64,000 nucleotides of DNA. Source: Lonicera japonica. Its lineage: Eukaryota; Streptophyta; Magnoliopsida; Dipsacales; Caprifoliaceae. The translations under genes were made by a program, and so were the position numbers. The notes beneath the pieces are model-generated. The model made no database searches. It was not told the origin of the DNA and was given only the letters and a program-made list of their open reading frames with translations. This document shows positions 45,992 to 58,232 of this stretch, piece by piece; position 1 is the stretch's first letter; every line of letters begins with the position of its first letter. The stretch covers positions 33,449,226 through 33,513,225 of the forward strand of contig CM038467.1 in NCBI GenBank assembly GCA_021464415.1. Reading direction: 5' to 3'.

Positions 45992-46990
45992 CAGAAAATT
46001 TTAAATATGTACCAATTCTTTTTACGACATTTTAAAAGGGTTGATTCATACTTGAAACGGACTCTGTATATATATATTATAATTTGTGACACATTTGGTA
46101 CATGTGCAATATTAGTTATAGTAATTTGAAAACATGTCTAAATTTGTAAAAAAAAATAACAAATATGGAGTTTGAATCTTTCTCTAAATATTATTTTATT
46201 GTAATTTCTAAAGATGGAGGATATTTTGGATATTTTCTATGTACACGAAAAACTCTCTGCTCGCGTTTAATTAATAGTATAAATATATATGACACTATAA
46301 CTTATATATACACACTCGATCTATGTATAATCTTAAATATTTTAATATTGTATGCATTTAAATGCTCACAAAGAGTTAGCTGAGTGGTTAAGACATTTAT
46401 ATATTATAAATATATGATCAATGAGTAATTGGTGCATTAATATGCTAGTTTTTTATATCAAATATTTATGTACACGTAGAATTAGACATGGAGTTCATGT
46501 GACCGTTGAGTATGACAAATGGGTAATAACCTTCTCTCTGATACCATATTAGACTTTGGAGTAACCAACTCAAAACTAATGTGTCATGGGTGAAGTAACC
46601 CTTTTATCTTTTATATTGCTTCATGAGAATATATACAATTTTTCAACATGGGATTTATAATCTCAACATTATTAATATAGTTTCAACTTAATCACGTAAT
46701 TTTAAAATATATAAAATCTAATAAATACATAATATCAAAACGACAAAATATAATATTGAATACAGATCGATTCTACAATAATATATATATATATATAATG
46801 CTTTTAAAAGTATAAATGTATGGATGTTGGTTAATCAATTTGCTTAATCCTAATTTTAGCCATACACCTAACTGGGAAAAAATAATCACAAGATAGATTG
46901 TAGGAAACTCTTCATATTATTTCTCACATGTTTCAAGGAAACAATTTTGCTCAACCCATTTTTTCTCCATGAAAAAAAAAAATCCCATAT

Positions 46991-47025
<35 letters not shown>

Positions 47026-48031
47026 GCTCTGTAATTCCTTAAGAGCCCCAAATCTGATACTGAAAATTTTCAAAGAACAAAATAATCATATAAGATTGTG
47101 GGCCCTACATATCATGATAATATCGGACTCCAATATTAAACCAGGACCATATATCCCAATTTTTAGAAGATACAAAAATTAAAAATGATATTCACCTTTT
47201 ATGGTATATACTAGCTACCTGCAACACGTGATTGTCTCTCTCTCATCACTTAATGAAAAAAAAAAATTTGTTATAAATAGACAAGCAGAATATTATCCGA
47301 TCCGCACAACATATATTTTGTAGTCTTGACCGTCTCAGACCACTATTAATTCCATAACTTTTATTCGGATAGTATTAAGTGTGTTAATTGATCGTCTTTT
47401 TATATATATAATATTTAATTTGTTTAGCATTTTTCGTATGGGTTATATAAATTGCCAAATCAATTATACTTTTATCAGAATATAATATCGTTTTAAGAAA
47501 TTATATAATATGCTACACTACTTTGACAATAATATCACGGTTCTTGCATTTCTCGAGTATTTTCCGACACTAAAATATGCGCATGATGACAACGTGAATA
47601 ATTAATGGGTCCTAAAATTATTGTACCTGGACAGCTAGTACCCCATGCTTCTTGAGTGGTACCAATTTTCCCTCAATGCTCTTGTCCGGATTATAAACAT
47701 TTAGGTCTCTCAGCTCCACATCGGCAAAGGCCTCAACGAAGTCCACCCCACGGTTGTTGCACAAAAGTTCCGGCTCGCTGGCGGTGCTCTCCATAATCTC
47801 TCCGGCGAATGCATAGTACGTAACCAAGGCCTCAGCCAGGGCCTTCTTGAGCAGGGGCTTTGCTCCGGCAGTGGCATTTTTGTAAATAAAGAATACGCCG
47901 ACATCGACAGGCGGCAAGAGGAGGTCTAGGTTTGATAGTGGTAGCCAGTGCTCTTGCATTGGTAACATGGCTGCTATTATTTCTTTTTTTATTGTTTTCA
48001 CCGTGAAGTCTTGCTTGCACCCCATGCTCAA
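44030..48031 (-). CDS. BAHD acyltransferase, copy 2 (two exons)
   Basis: Exon 1 is 48031-47627 and exon 2 is 44986-44030. The 2640-bp intron has GT at 47626-47625 and AG at 44988-44987, phase 0. The product has 453 residues, like copy 1, with HRVAD at 152-156 and DFGWG at 387-391 intact. About 25 residues differ from copy 1 (for example GWGTP for GWGMP next to the DFGWG motif, and PSNK for PGNK). No stop or frameshift is seen, so both copies look functional. The same acyl-CoA-dependent transferase role applies; a shift in substrate or expression after duplication is possible but not shown. The intron is about 300 bp longer than in copy 1, mainly because of an insertion at about 46415-46790. 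Confidence 0.93.
46415..46790. other. Copy-2-specific insertion in the BAHD intron
   Basis: About 375 bp absent from copy 1, where the TATATATAA flanks join directly at about 10070-10092. It contains CTCTGATACCATATTAGAC, a phrase common in plant dispersed repeats, but no terminal repeats that I could define. TA-rich flanks hide any target duplication. Confidence 0.5.
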
Positions 48032-48130
48032 AGACTTGTACTTTGTGTTTGTATTTATTTCTCTTTTTTTCTAAGAGAGAGAACGAGAGAGATTGGGAAT
48101 GGGGCGTGGATTTGTGAGAATCTCTTACGG

Positions 48131-48139
48131 TATTTATAG
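48131..48139 (-). promoter_or_regulatory. TATA box of BAHD copy 2
   Basis: The minus strand reads CTATAAATA about 100 bp before the ATG, matching copy 1. The ACCAAC motif beyond it (48161-48166) is also kept. Confidence 0.75.
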
Positions 48140-48442
48140 GCAAAAGTGCAAGAGAGGTGCGTTGGTGTGTGGAAGAATTACCAAAAAAAAACCCTGGATT
48201 TTGACACGACACGAAATGCTACTAATCATATATTGATCCCTACATTCATTCTACGTGTAACAATTTAAATAATCAAATTAAATAGTTTAAACAGTATGTC
48301 ATAAATTATATTCATTTATATTTTAGCTTAAACGTGTGTTATTATTAATAGTTAACAATAGCTTTAAGTCTTACAAACAAGCCTAGAGCAAGAAAAAAAA
48401 AATTAAAGAAAAATCTCTCGGAGTATTTTTTAAAATAACATT

Positions 48443-48445
<3 letters not shown>

Positions 48446-48482
<37 letters not shown>
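48446..48482. repeat. (CT)n microsatellite upstream of BAHD copy 2
   Basis: About 18 CT units, longer than the paralogous run at 11838-11860. A CA run follows at about 48520-48533. Confidence 0.9.
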
Positions 48483-48483
<1 letters not shown>

Positions 48484-48984
48484 CAGTCCCCCATCAGTCC
48501 TGCCTGCCCCTCTCTCTCTCTCACACACACACACATTCTTACTTTATTAGTTTAAATATAAATAATATTAAAAAATTTCAACCAGGTTATATTTATTTCA
48601 CACTAAAATATACATATATTAGTATATTATTATTTGTTTATGATTTCCATACATCTATTTATATTTTAAAATAATTGTATTTCTTATATTGTATTTTTTT
48701 TTATTGTAAATTATTTTGGAAAATTCAATCTGTTGTGTTACATTTTCTTTTAATCTCCAAAGAAAGTGATAAAAAATTTGATGTTATTATTTGCAAGATT
48801 ATATAAAAGGAGGTCTTTTTGAGTTTTCGCACAGGGCCCTCCAAATTATAGGAACGGCCCTGGTCAAAGAGAAACGACCGCATATGGGCAAGTCTAATGT
48901 CACAATTAGATTACGATTAGACCCATTACTTCATGTTTTGTTAAATTTAAGTTATGGGCAAATGTTGGAGATCCATTTTTTACG

Positions 48985-49405
48985 TTTTTTCCAAAATAGA
49001 CTATTTTTAGAACAAATTTTTCTATCTAACCCTCTTTTCAACTTATTAGTTAAAAAAACACACTTTAAAAATAGTGATTTGAAACTAATATTTTTAAAGG
49101 TAAAAACATGATTTGGAAAACTATTGTTGTTGATAAGTAGTTAGATCAAATCACTTTGTTAAAAGAAAAAGTGAGCTCAAATCACTATTTTAAACAAATA
49201 ACTATTCAGTGATGCTTTTACGAAATTGAGAAAATAGTGATTTGATGTCACTGTTTATTAACAAAAATAATGATTTGGAATCACTGTTTTACTTTAAAAT
49301 AATGATTCTAAATCATTATTTTTGAAAGTGTACTATTTTGGTTAATAAGTTGATAAATGGCTTAGTTTGCCTTTTAGTTAAAAATGTGACAAAAAAAATT
49401 TTTTC
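48985..49405. mobile_element. MITE-like inverted-repeat element (unit 2 copy)
   Basis: The counterpart of 12590-12990, with the same inverted TTTTCAACTTATTAGTT arms and AGTGATTTGATGTCACT interior. Non-coding. Confidence 0.6.
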
Positions 49406-50165
49406 CCTTAATTCGACTCCAATAATAAAACAGTAAGGGCCCAAAAAAGTGTCAATTCAAAATTTTGGTGGCTTCATTAACACCATAAATCAAAAGCCCT
49501 CTTGATTTTCTATATTAGTATAGATCAATATATATATATATATATATTCTATCTACAATTATAAAGACGGAAGGTATTTTGGAATTCTTGAAACCGTGTC
49601 AAGTTTTTGTTTTTCCTATTTTGCCCTTATAAACTTTTATAATGGAAAGAGAATGTTGCAATAATGGAAAGAATTATAGGGTTAGGAGAATGTATAAGAG
49701 TGTCAGAGAGTGTTCTGGCAATGGTAGTTTTCTGTCGTGATGTGAGGTGACCCTTTATGTAGGGTTTGGTGAATGTTACAATTACCGAAAGAAATAAGTA
49801 TAAAGAAATAGATAATCCTAAATCAATCTAGGATACATGCTATCAATTCATTAGATAATTGATATGCTAACAATACTAATCTATGAGATAATTAATATGC
49901 TAACAGGTTTGGTTTAGCCATTTAGGAGAATAAATCAATTGACTCGCCCCAACCAAAATATATATATATATTTTTTATTCCTTATACTAATTGAGTAAGG
50001 CCTGTAGTTGTGGCGAGTTATCTTCTCAATATATCTACAACCATAATTTTTTCTTTGATTTGTTTTTTAAAAAGAGAAGGTAACTAAGTTCTAAATTTTT
50101 TCCTTTTACTACAATAATAACAAAAATCCCTCCCACCACGAAACCGGCACTGCTAAAACACCCAC
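49406..50165. other. Shared non-coding DNA of unit 2
   Basis: Matches 12991-13890 of unit 1, with the 37-bp minisatellite reduced to one copy and a (TA)n run at about 49528-49547. No gene. Confidence 0.5.
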
Positions 50166-50378
50166 ATGGCCGAGGGTTTCAAGAAAGTAGTAAAGTCATT
50201 TAGGGTAAAAGGACACAGCAAAAGGGCATATATTATTTTATTTTATTTTTTCTCTTTTATCGAAATAAATACCTCCCCCTCTCTCTCCCTTCTCCACAAA
50301 ACATTATATCTTTCCTCTCATCACGTCACTTACACTTCTTTAGTCAATAACACTACTTACCTAATCTTTTATATATAA
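50166..50378 (+). other. Short ORF, unit 2 counterpart of 13891-14106, frameshifted
   Basis: Starts MAEGFKKVVKSFRVKG. One A is missing relative to unit 1, so the rest of the frame differs. The loss of frame argues against a conserved protein. Confidence 0.25.
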
Positions 50379-50544
50379 TTCAGGGTGTAATTTAAAAAAA
50401 AATAAAATTAATAATAATACATTATATATATAGACATATAGTAGTGTATGTCTTTTTCATGTCCTTAAAATTTTTTAGCAACCTTCCATTTTCGTAATTA
50501 TAAATTTTTTATTGGATTACCAATTAATTTTGCAAAAAAAAAAA

Positions 50545-51000
50545 GAAAAAAAATAGTAACTATCAATAAAAGGGCGTAATTGGTTTAACAAAAATGTTAA
50601 CCTGTGTCAAAGGACTTATGTAGCGCATATTTTGAATATAAAGAATATCACTTAATCCATGCATGTGGGAAGATGTGCTCACTTTAATGTGTATCAAAGT
50701 TTGTATATATATATATATATATTTATAAACGAGTTGTGAACATGTTTTACTAGCTAATACACACTTAACATGACACTCAGTTAATATATATAGTTTTTAA
50801 AACTGTAGTTAAGCATTACATGCAGGAGAATTTATTAAGAAATGTAATTTAGCTATACAATTGGGGCAAATTCACTAATCGATAATCCCTAACGCTGTGT
50901 TTGGGAGTTTAGGAGAGAAAAGAAAAAAAGTGAAAGTATCAATTCAAAGGGAAAAGAAAGAGAGAGAAAGGAAAATAATTTTCTCTTTTATGTTTGAGAG
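50545..51000. other. Unit-2-specific insertion, part left of the solo LTR
   Basis: No counterpart in unit 1. It includes GCTGTGTTTGGGAGTTTAGG (about 50893), resembling the start of some plant MITEs, and a GA-rich stretch. After the solo LTR, 52718-52930 ends with CTCCGGTGTCCAAATATC, which could be the other end of the same element, so the LTR may have landed inside a MITE. Confidence 0.35.
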
Positions 51001-51005
51001 TTTAA
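51001..51005. repeat. Left target-site duplication (TTTAA) of the solo LTR
   Basis: TTTAA directly before TGATAAACGC, repeated at 52713-52717 directly after GGCGTCA. Confidence 0.9.
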
Positions 51006-52712
51006 TGATAAACGCATAATATTGTCATGTTTAAGCTCTTTCCGAGAGTCGCTTGACGCGTTTGTTGCTTTAGTTCTGCCTAATTATCCACTTATCTCGA
51101 GATTAGTGCCTTAGCCAGTGTTGTATCTAACATGGCCCAAGTTGGTGTATATTTTATAGTATTCCGTGTGTTTGTAGGATTAGGATACAATGGCATTGCA
51201 TAGATTGATCAAGAGTAAGCTTGGAGGTTTGCAAAGTGTTAAGTGAAGAAATTCCAGAACCATGATTGATCATAGGCATAACCATGATCGATCATGGGCA
51301 TAACCATGATCGATCATGGGCATTTCTAAGATCGATCATGGAACCATTTTTTCTGGCAGAACACTTCCATGATCGATCATGGGCATAACCATGATCGATC
51401 ATGGCCTAGCGAGAACACCTACTACCTGCTCCTTTCAGCTTGTTTTGAGGGATTATTGTCTCTAGATATTTTTTCTTATTTATTTTATTATTTCTTAGTT
51501 ATTTTGTGGCTAGTTTTACGCCAAGGAAGGGGGTAGATAGATATTATCTAGTTTTACACATTTACAAGTTCTAGAGAGAAGGGAGAGCTCTTAAAGTATT
51601 GTTCTTCATTTTTCTTTGTAAGTGTTTAATTTGTAAGAATGATTTCTTCTTCTATAATATTTGTTTTTGTATCTATTATGAAGTAGTCTATTACTAAGGT
51701 TACGGAGGTTGATTGCGATATGATTTTCGATGATTAATGGCTCAATCCATGTTTAAAGTTTAATAAATATTTGTGAATCATTTTCTTCATCATATCTTCC
51801 ATTATTCAAGCTTTCTAGGTATTTTCATATTAAGTTAAGACTTTATATGCCTTGTATATTTAGTTCTTGGTTGTTAATGAACGTACAACATATTTATATG
51901 GTTCTAGAAAGCTTGTAGTCTCTTTCCCCCATCCATGGAGCTTTTTCCTTTTCGTAGAAATTATGAATAGTTCTTAAAACTCCATAGATGGACTATAAAT
52001 TTGTTTAGCTTATCCTTGATTCATTTATTGATATATTGAGTGCTTCTTACACTATATGTGATACTTAGACTCTTTATTTTCTACCCTAAGTGATAAACGA
52101 TGAGTTGACAAATTTATCCCATAAACATCATTCCATTTCATTGTTAGGATTCACTTTCTAATTTTCGTCCTTTAAATCATGAGATTTTATACCCTTACTT
52201 TATGATAAATCTTTTTACGATGAGTTTGTTATATCTATCTCGAATTAGCTTCATCGGGAATGGGTTACCTTGCTTCACACCTGTGGCTAAGAGGTACGAA
52301 TGTTAGCTTCATCGTTAGTGGAATGTTGTTCGTCTCTTTCTTGATATAGCTTCGATCCGGGAATGAGTCGCCTAACGTCGCACCCTTTGCTATTGAGAGA
52401 TACACCAACATTCCCCATATCTTGAGAAACCTTGTGTTAAAGTCTTTGTATGAGTCAGTGACCACCGTTTCTTAAATTGTAACTAACCTCCACTTACCTT
52501 AGTACTTTCTTATTAATTTTCACAACCGTTTTACATTTTCGTTGTTTCACAACAAATCCAACTTAAAAAAATCTGAAAACCATTTAATCCTTAATCCATA
52601 CCATTCCTTTTTGACTATCCCTGTGGTTCGACACTCGGACTTCCGAGACTATATTACAACTTGACGCGTCTGCACTTGAGCTAACACAAAGCGCATTAAT
52701 TCAGCGGCGTCA
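51006..52712 (+). mobile_element. Solo LTR of a Tat/Athila-type Ty3/gypsy family
   Basis: 1707 bp starting TGATAAACGCATAATATTG and ending GGCGTCA, flanked by TTTAA on both sides. It is homologous, in the opposite orientation, to the LTR at 60903-62588. No internal sequence remains, so it is best explained by recombination between the two LTRs of a full element. A palindrome array lies at 51260-51404. Confidence 0.9.
51260..51404. repeat. Array of the 16-bp palindrome CCATGATCGATCATGG
   Basis: The perfect self-complementary word CCATGATCGATCATGG is at 51282-51297, 51304-51319, 51367-51382 and 51389-51404. Imperfect versions are at 51260-51275 and 51326-51341. GCATAA-type spacers separate several copies. 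The related LTR at 60903-62588 has a shorter, more worn set at about 62210-62332. Confidence 0.9.
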
Positions 52713-52717
52713 TTTAA
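52713..52717. repeat. Right target-site duplication (TTTAA) of the solo LTR
   Basis: Partner of 51001-51005. Confidence 0.9.
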
Positions 52718-53532
52718 AAAGGAAGAGAATGTTACAATCTCTTCTTGGTGTTTGTGAGTTGAAAAAAAAAAGAAAAAAATATCATCTTCTAGGATAAAAT
52801 TGTCAATACAGTAAGTTTTTATTAAGAAAACTTTCTCTTCTCTCAAATTATTTCTGATTTGGAGAGAACGATTTGAAAATTCTCCTCCGGTGTCCAAATA
52901 TCAAGTTCTTTTAAAAAAAAATATTAAAAGATATATTTATGTATACATGCACTTGCTGCGTTCATATAATAATATATATTTATACATCATTTTTTTAATT
53001 GTAAAAGAGACTAATATGAAAATTATTTTTTGTTTATAGAAGTGATTACTTGAGAATGTCCTATATATTTTAAACTTTGGCAGAGAGCCTTTTCAATCAC
53101 AAGACTCTAATGGCCAGAAGCTGTGCATAGTCGGTAAAATAATGGGTTTTTTTTTTTTTTAATAAATAATCTTTGGAACAAAAGTATCTATTGAAATATA
53201 TTAATTGAAGTTAGATGCTAAATATAATGAAGTATTTTGTTGATACGAAATTTATTAAAAATGATTAATTTTTTCCGTAAATTTTCTTTATATACTACAT
53301 GTTACAAAACCAAATTTTCAACTATAGGCTCCCACGTAATTATCGTTACGAAATATAGACTTATTTTACGAAAATATTATTTTTTTATCTTCGAATATAT
53401 ATATAAATCATGATATTATTTTGATCAAATCATACCAACAAACTACTTTTTTTCGGAGAAAGCAATTCTATGGGAAATAGAAGTGGTACCTGACCACTGA
53501 AGGACTGTTTACCAAGATCCTATTTAAGTTAA

Positions 53533-53837
53533 TTAGCAAAAATAACTCTTAATGTTTGACCTAAATCTTTCGCTCATCCCTAAAGTTTAATTTTCAGTTG
53601 AAATATTTTTAAAGTTTTTAATTTCGGTTGAAGCATCCAAAAATGTTCTTTAAAAGAGTGGTTTGTGACAATCATCCTTTTGACAATCATCCGCGTTTTC
53701 CAACCATCTTTTTAATGGCGCATCCAGTTTTAAAAAAGTGAGGGAAAACTAGAAACTTTAAGAATGCTTCAACCAAAAATTGATCTTTAGGGATTAGCGA
53801 GAGATTCGGGTCAAACTTTAGGGGGCATTTTTGCTAA
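53533..53837. mobile_element. MITE with long terminal inverted repeats (unit 2 copy)
   Basis: The counterpart of 15215-15519 at the same site. A longer (TA)n follows it here (about 53848-53870). Confidence 0.75.
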
Positions 53838-56800
53838 TTACCCTCCTATATATATATATATATATATTATATTATAAAGCTGAAGATAATTTGACAGTTA
53901 CACTGTAGCATTATCATCTTTTGCTTATTTTAATTTTACCTTTGCAAACATGATTTGAAACTCTGAACCAGTGTAGGTGGATTTTTAGCTAGGAAGATAT
54001 CGATCTCACATGAAAGCTATTTTTGTCGTCCACCAGCTTTATTATCATATTACTATACTAATTTTTCAACTTGTGATACAAATTAATTATTTTTACTATC
54101 ATTTTTAACTTATTATCTAACGGAACATTATAACAATAAAAGATAATGCTTCTATTATAACTAAATATCAGTCACTTTCATTTTTGCTTGCAAAAGTCAT
54201 GTATTAGGGCAACTGCTGAACTGTTCTTCCCCCCATTAAATTTTATATATACATTCAAAGAAAGGAGGAAGAGAGTAACATTGTTCAAAAGTCATGTATT
54301 TGGATCTTTTAATTGAACTAAAATTGTGTCAATTTGACTAAAGCCTAATACTATTTCATTTGTGTCTAAGTTAATTTTGTTCGATCAATTATTAAATTAG
54401 TGATTTTCTCACAATTTTTGTCGCGGATTAGTCTGTAACAAATATTTATAAGTGAAATTTTATTTGTAACAAATTAAAATTGGCCCTAAATGGGATCCAA
54501 ATGTGCAGTCAATACCAATTTGGGGCAAGCTGCTTCTTTTTTTTTATTTTTTATTTGAAAGCCCAAACAACAAACTCGATTATCATACCAAAAAAGGCTA
54601 ATAAGTCAGCCCTAGAATAAGAAATTCTAGCTTTCCAAATCCAAAATATAAATAAGGCCAGAAAAAAGGCCAAATAACCCTTTTTATAAAACTATTGTTC
54701 TTAAACTTTATTTGTCATAGTTAAATACCATGACACATGGTGCGCACAAGCATATAATTTGGTATGTTGAGGCTTAGTCACCATGAAGATCAAGATACAA
54801 AGTTGAAAAATATATGTTGATGCGAAAACTTATTCGTTATTTAAGGTAAAGGAAAACTTACAAATGACGATTATAGTTCTAAACTTTTTTTTTTCCCTAC
54901 AGATGCATGTTGGATTTATGAATCCTTTGTTGCGTTGGAAAGGAAACATCTAGAGCTTTCTTTTGATATGACCAGAGAAATGTTCCATACTACCTATATA
55001 AGGGTTAGGCTTGTGAGGATTAAAAGAAAATTGAGTAATTGTAAGGACTTTATAACAAGTGTAACTATAACATAGAGGTCCAGTGCGGTTAGTCACTCTA
55101 AATTTAAAAAATTGGGTTCCATTGAAAGTTCTTTAGGTTAAGTCCGGCCAATGGCGGATTCAGAATTTGGAATACGGGGGTGCCAAAACACATCATAAAA
55201 AATATGACAAAAAGTTTTAAAAAAATTTATTTTAATTAAAAAGTTCTTTACATATATTTTTGTAGCATATATAAAAAACATGCGTTTCGCATGAGTGTGG
55301 TGCTCTATCTCTTTGGTGGATTTACATTGAATGTGAATGTGGTGCCCTTGAGTTTACGCTTGTATTTCCTTCTCTCTCTTCCTTGTCGGTGTCAGTCACA
55401 AACAAAACCCCTTAATCATTTGCATTGATTAGGATTTATGTGCATGATTGATGTATTATTTGTTATATACTTTTCTTGCACTTTGGTTGTCGAAATTTTT
55501 TTTGTGATCAATTGTGACAAACAACTTTTTTATTGTTGTAACTTTAGTCCATTTCTAAACTTTTGTTAAAATTGGCAAATAAGATGTATAAATTATTTAA
55601 ACAAACCACAACTTTCTAAGTATTTACACAACCTCCCCCAAGTTTTCAGTTTATTTGCAAATAAATCCCTATATGTTGTTGATTTTACGTTGTCTTATGC
55701 TTCATTCTCTTTGCAACAATTTCTCTTATCTTATATCCACCATTCACCACCCATCACAACCTCATGTAACTATACAACAATTATTTTAACTGCTTAGGTG
55801 AGTAAGATATGTTGTATAACACATGTTTCTATATGTGATATTATAAACAATTAAAATAATTACGCAAACATTCAAAACAAGTGAAACAAAAAATATAGTC
55901 AAACGACAGGTGAGGCAAAAGTTCTTCATTGCACTTTCTCCATTTTAAATTAAGAGGTTACTATTTTTTTTCAAGTATCCCAAATTAAAATTTCAATTTC
56001 CTTTTCCTTTTTTTTTGACACATAATCACTATATGCACATTTTAGTATATAGCAAACAATTTTTATTTTTTTAACAATTGATTGCATTTGAATTACTATG
56101 TGTATTTTTTAAAAGAATATGAAGTCAAATCAAAGTACCTTACTTTGAGACCGAAAGAGTAATAAGAAATTATGAAAGTTTGGAACATTTTACTTCAATT
56201 TCATATTATAGCATAACAAGTTATAACGTAAAAAAAATAGTTATCATCTCCATAATAATTTTAAAAATGATGGATTGGAGAGTTGGCAGTAAAGATTTAA
56301 AGTTATAAACCAAAAAAATGAAGTGTCGCCCCACAACTATAAGTATTAAGTTACTTATTATCTTATGTATATATGATAGAGTAATGGGTTGAAAAATTAG
56401 AGACAACAATAATTTTAGAGAGAAAAATGGGAGTTGAGGGAGCTATTGGTGAAGAAGTTGAAAAATTGGGTTGGTTGTGAAAATACTTAGAAAGTTGAGC
56501 TACCATATTTAAATAATTTATATATTCCATTGGCCAATTTAAACAAAAAACTAAAAGATGGACTAAAGTGAGAATAATTAAAAAATTGTTTCCTATTGCT
56601 GACCGTTAAAAAAAATTCATTAACTAAAAGTACAAAGTGGTGAAAAATTTGTACCATTTTTAGTTATTTAGCCTTTTTAAAAAAGAAAAGTACTCGGAGT
56701 TATTACCAATGCATTTTGAAGAAACCTATTTGTATTGGTAGGCACGCCTTTGGTTATCAGTATTGTGCAATTAATATAGTTATTATTAGGCCTTTTTTTA

Positions 56801-57138
56801 TCGTTTGGGGCAAAAGCTTTGTTATATTTATCAGGTATTTTTATAATATATTTTTATCATCATGTATTATATATATGAATTACTCTCACAAGATATAACA
56901 AAGATAAAGCATATTAATTATATCCGATAAGAATATATGATAAAAATTGCAAGTAAAAGATAAAGCATTTTCCTTAGGGCTCTTTGTATGGATTCATAAG
57001 TACTGCCGGTCGGCCAGCTTTTCAGGTGGGTAAGTTTGGTGGCTGGCTACTATAGCCCACAAATAGACTAATACAATTAAATATATGTAAAGCCAAAATA
57101 TATAACAAAAGAATATATTTTTGACTTTCACATAATCT
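53838..57138. other. Shared non-coding DNA of unit 2
   Basis: Matches 15520-18819 with a few per cent divergence and small indels. No frame with a recognisable domain is kept in both units. Confidence 0.5.
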
Positions 57139-58229
57139 AATTATATATAGAGAAAGGAAATCTTGCTTTTTCAATTGAAAATACTCGCCGGAACTCCGGT
57201 GAGTAATAGTGGCGGAGGTGGTTAATGAGGTTTAGTAATCACTAATGGTAATAAATAAATAAATAAATAAAAAGATTGTAAAAAGGTATAATTGACAATT
57301 CAAAAAAATGGGGTATATTTCTTTTAGTGGACAAATATTGAAAATTGTTCTTCTGGCTAAACAAATTGAGTAGGAAGTCCTCCATCTAGTATAAAATCGA
57401 AAGTTGTCTTTGACTTCAATATAATTATGGTTGAGGCACTTACAACCCATTTTCTCTTTTAAATGCACTAATTTATCACAATCATTAATTTTGAGCAAGA
57501 CTTGTTTTCGATTATGGGTAATAAATTGATTATGTTAAAAGAATTTAAAAAATTAGTAAGTAAATAGACTAGAAGATAAGATGTATAAATAATAAGATAA
57601 AAAAAGATTATGCAATGTAGTCATGAACAGTGACCGTGAAAGTGATGTTACAACAAATGGGGAAAACCTTTTGCAGTGCTTTTAATTTTGATTTTTGAGT
57701 GTCTTTTAGAAAATGTTTTTATTGTTAAAAAATTTGTATATATATATACATTATTTTTTATTACATCCACTAGATAGAATGTTTTGATGAACAAATTTTA
57801 TAGGTATAATCTATTCATCGTGAAAATTATATCTACCAAATTTTATTAAAAGATTCATCTATATTTTCCATTCAAAATGTACAGTTCGTTTCTCTTTTAA
57901 AGAAAGAAGCATCCCTTCTGAGGTGGGCTAATATGCATATTTTATGCACACACACACACACATGACTATGACTATTAGCACTTCAAAGAAATTATCTAAC
58001 ATGTATTTTAATATGATCTTTAGTGACATTTTTTTCTACTTTTACGGACGCTCTATTTACTTTTAATTGTGAGAGATTTTAGAGGATATCTTTGGAGAGT
58101 CTATAATCATACACTATATGCATGTATGCTAGAAAAAATATACAGAAATTTAACAAATGAGGAAAATAGACGAACAATTAAGCAATTGTGAGTGTTTTAG
58201 TAAATGAGTCAAAAGCATTGTAGTATAGT
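57139..58229. other. X-type segment of unit 2, without Helitrons
   Basis: The counterpart of repeat X (18820-19878 and 27018-28072). It starts TTATATATAGAG after CATAATCTAA, so it is the empty Helitron site. It lacks about 70 bp present near the start of the unit 1 copies and is clearly more diverged from them than they are from each other. Confidence 0.75.
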
Positions 58230-58232
58230 GAT
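58230..58232. other. Empty target site (GAT) for the CACTA element
   Basis: GTATAGTGATTCATAG here matches the two flanks of the CACTA element in unit 1 joined at a single GAT. This fixes the element ends and shows clean absence from unit 2. Confidence 0.93.

Noticed and set aside
48791..49111. 106-codon ORF with a phrase shared with 12390-12480
   Set aside because: The shared phrase (CACAGGGCCCTCCAAATTAT) looks like the end of a decayed hAT-type repeat rather than coding sequence, and the two units disagree in frame.
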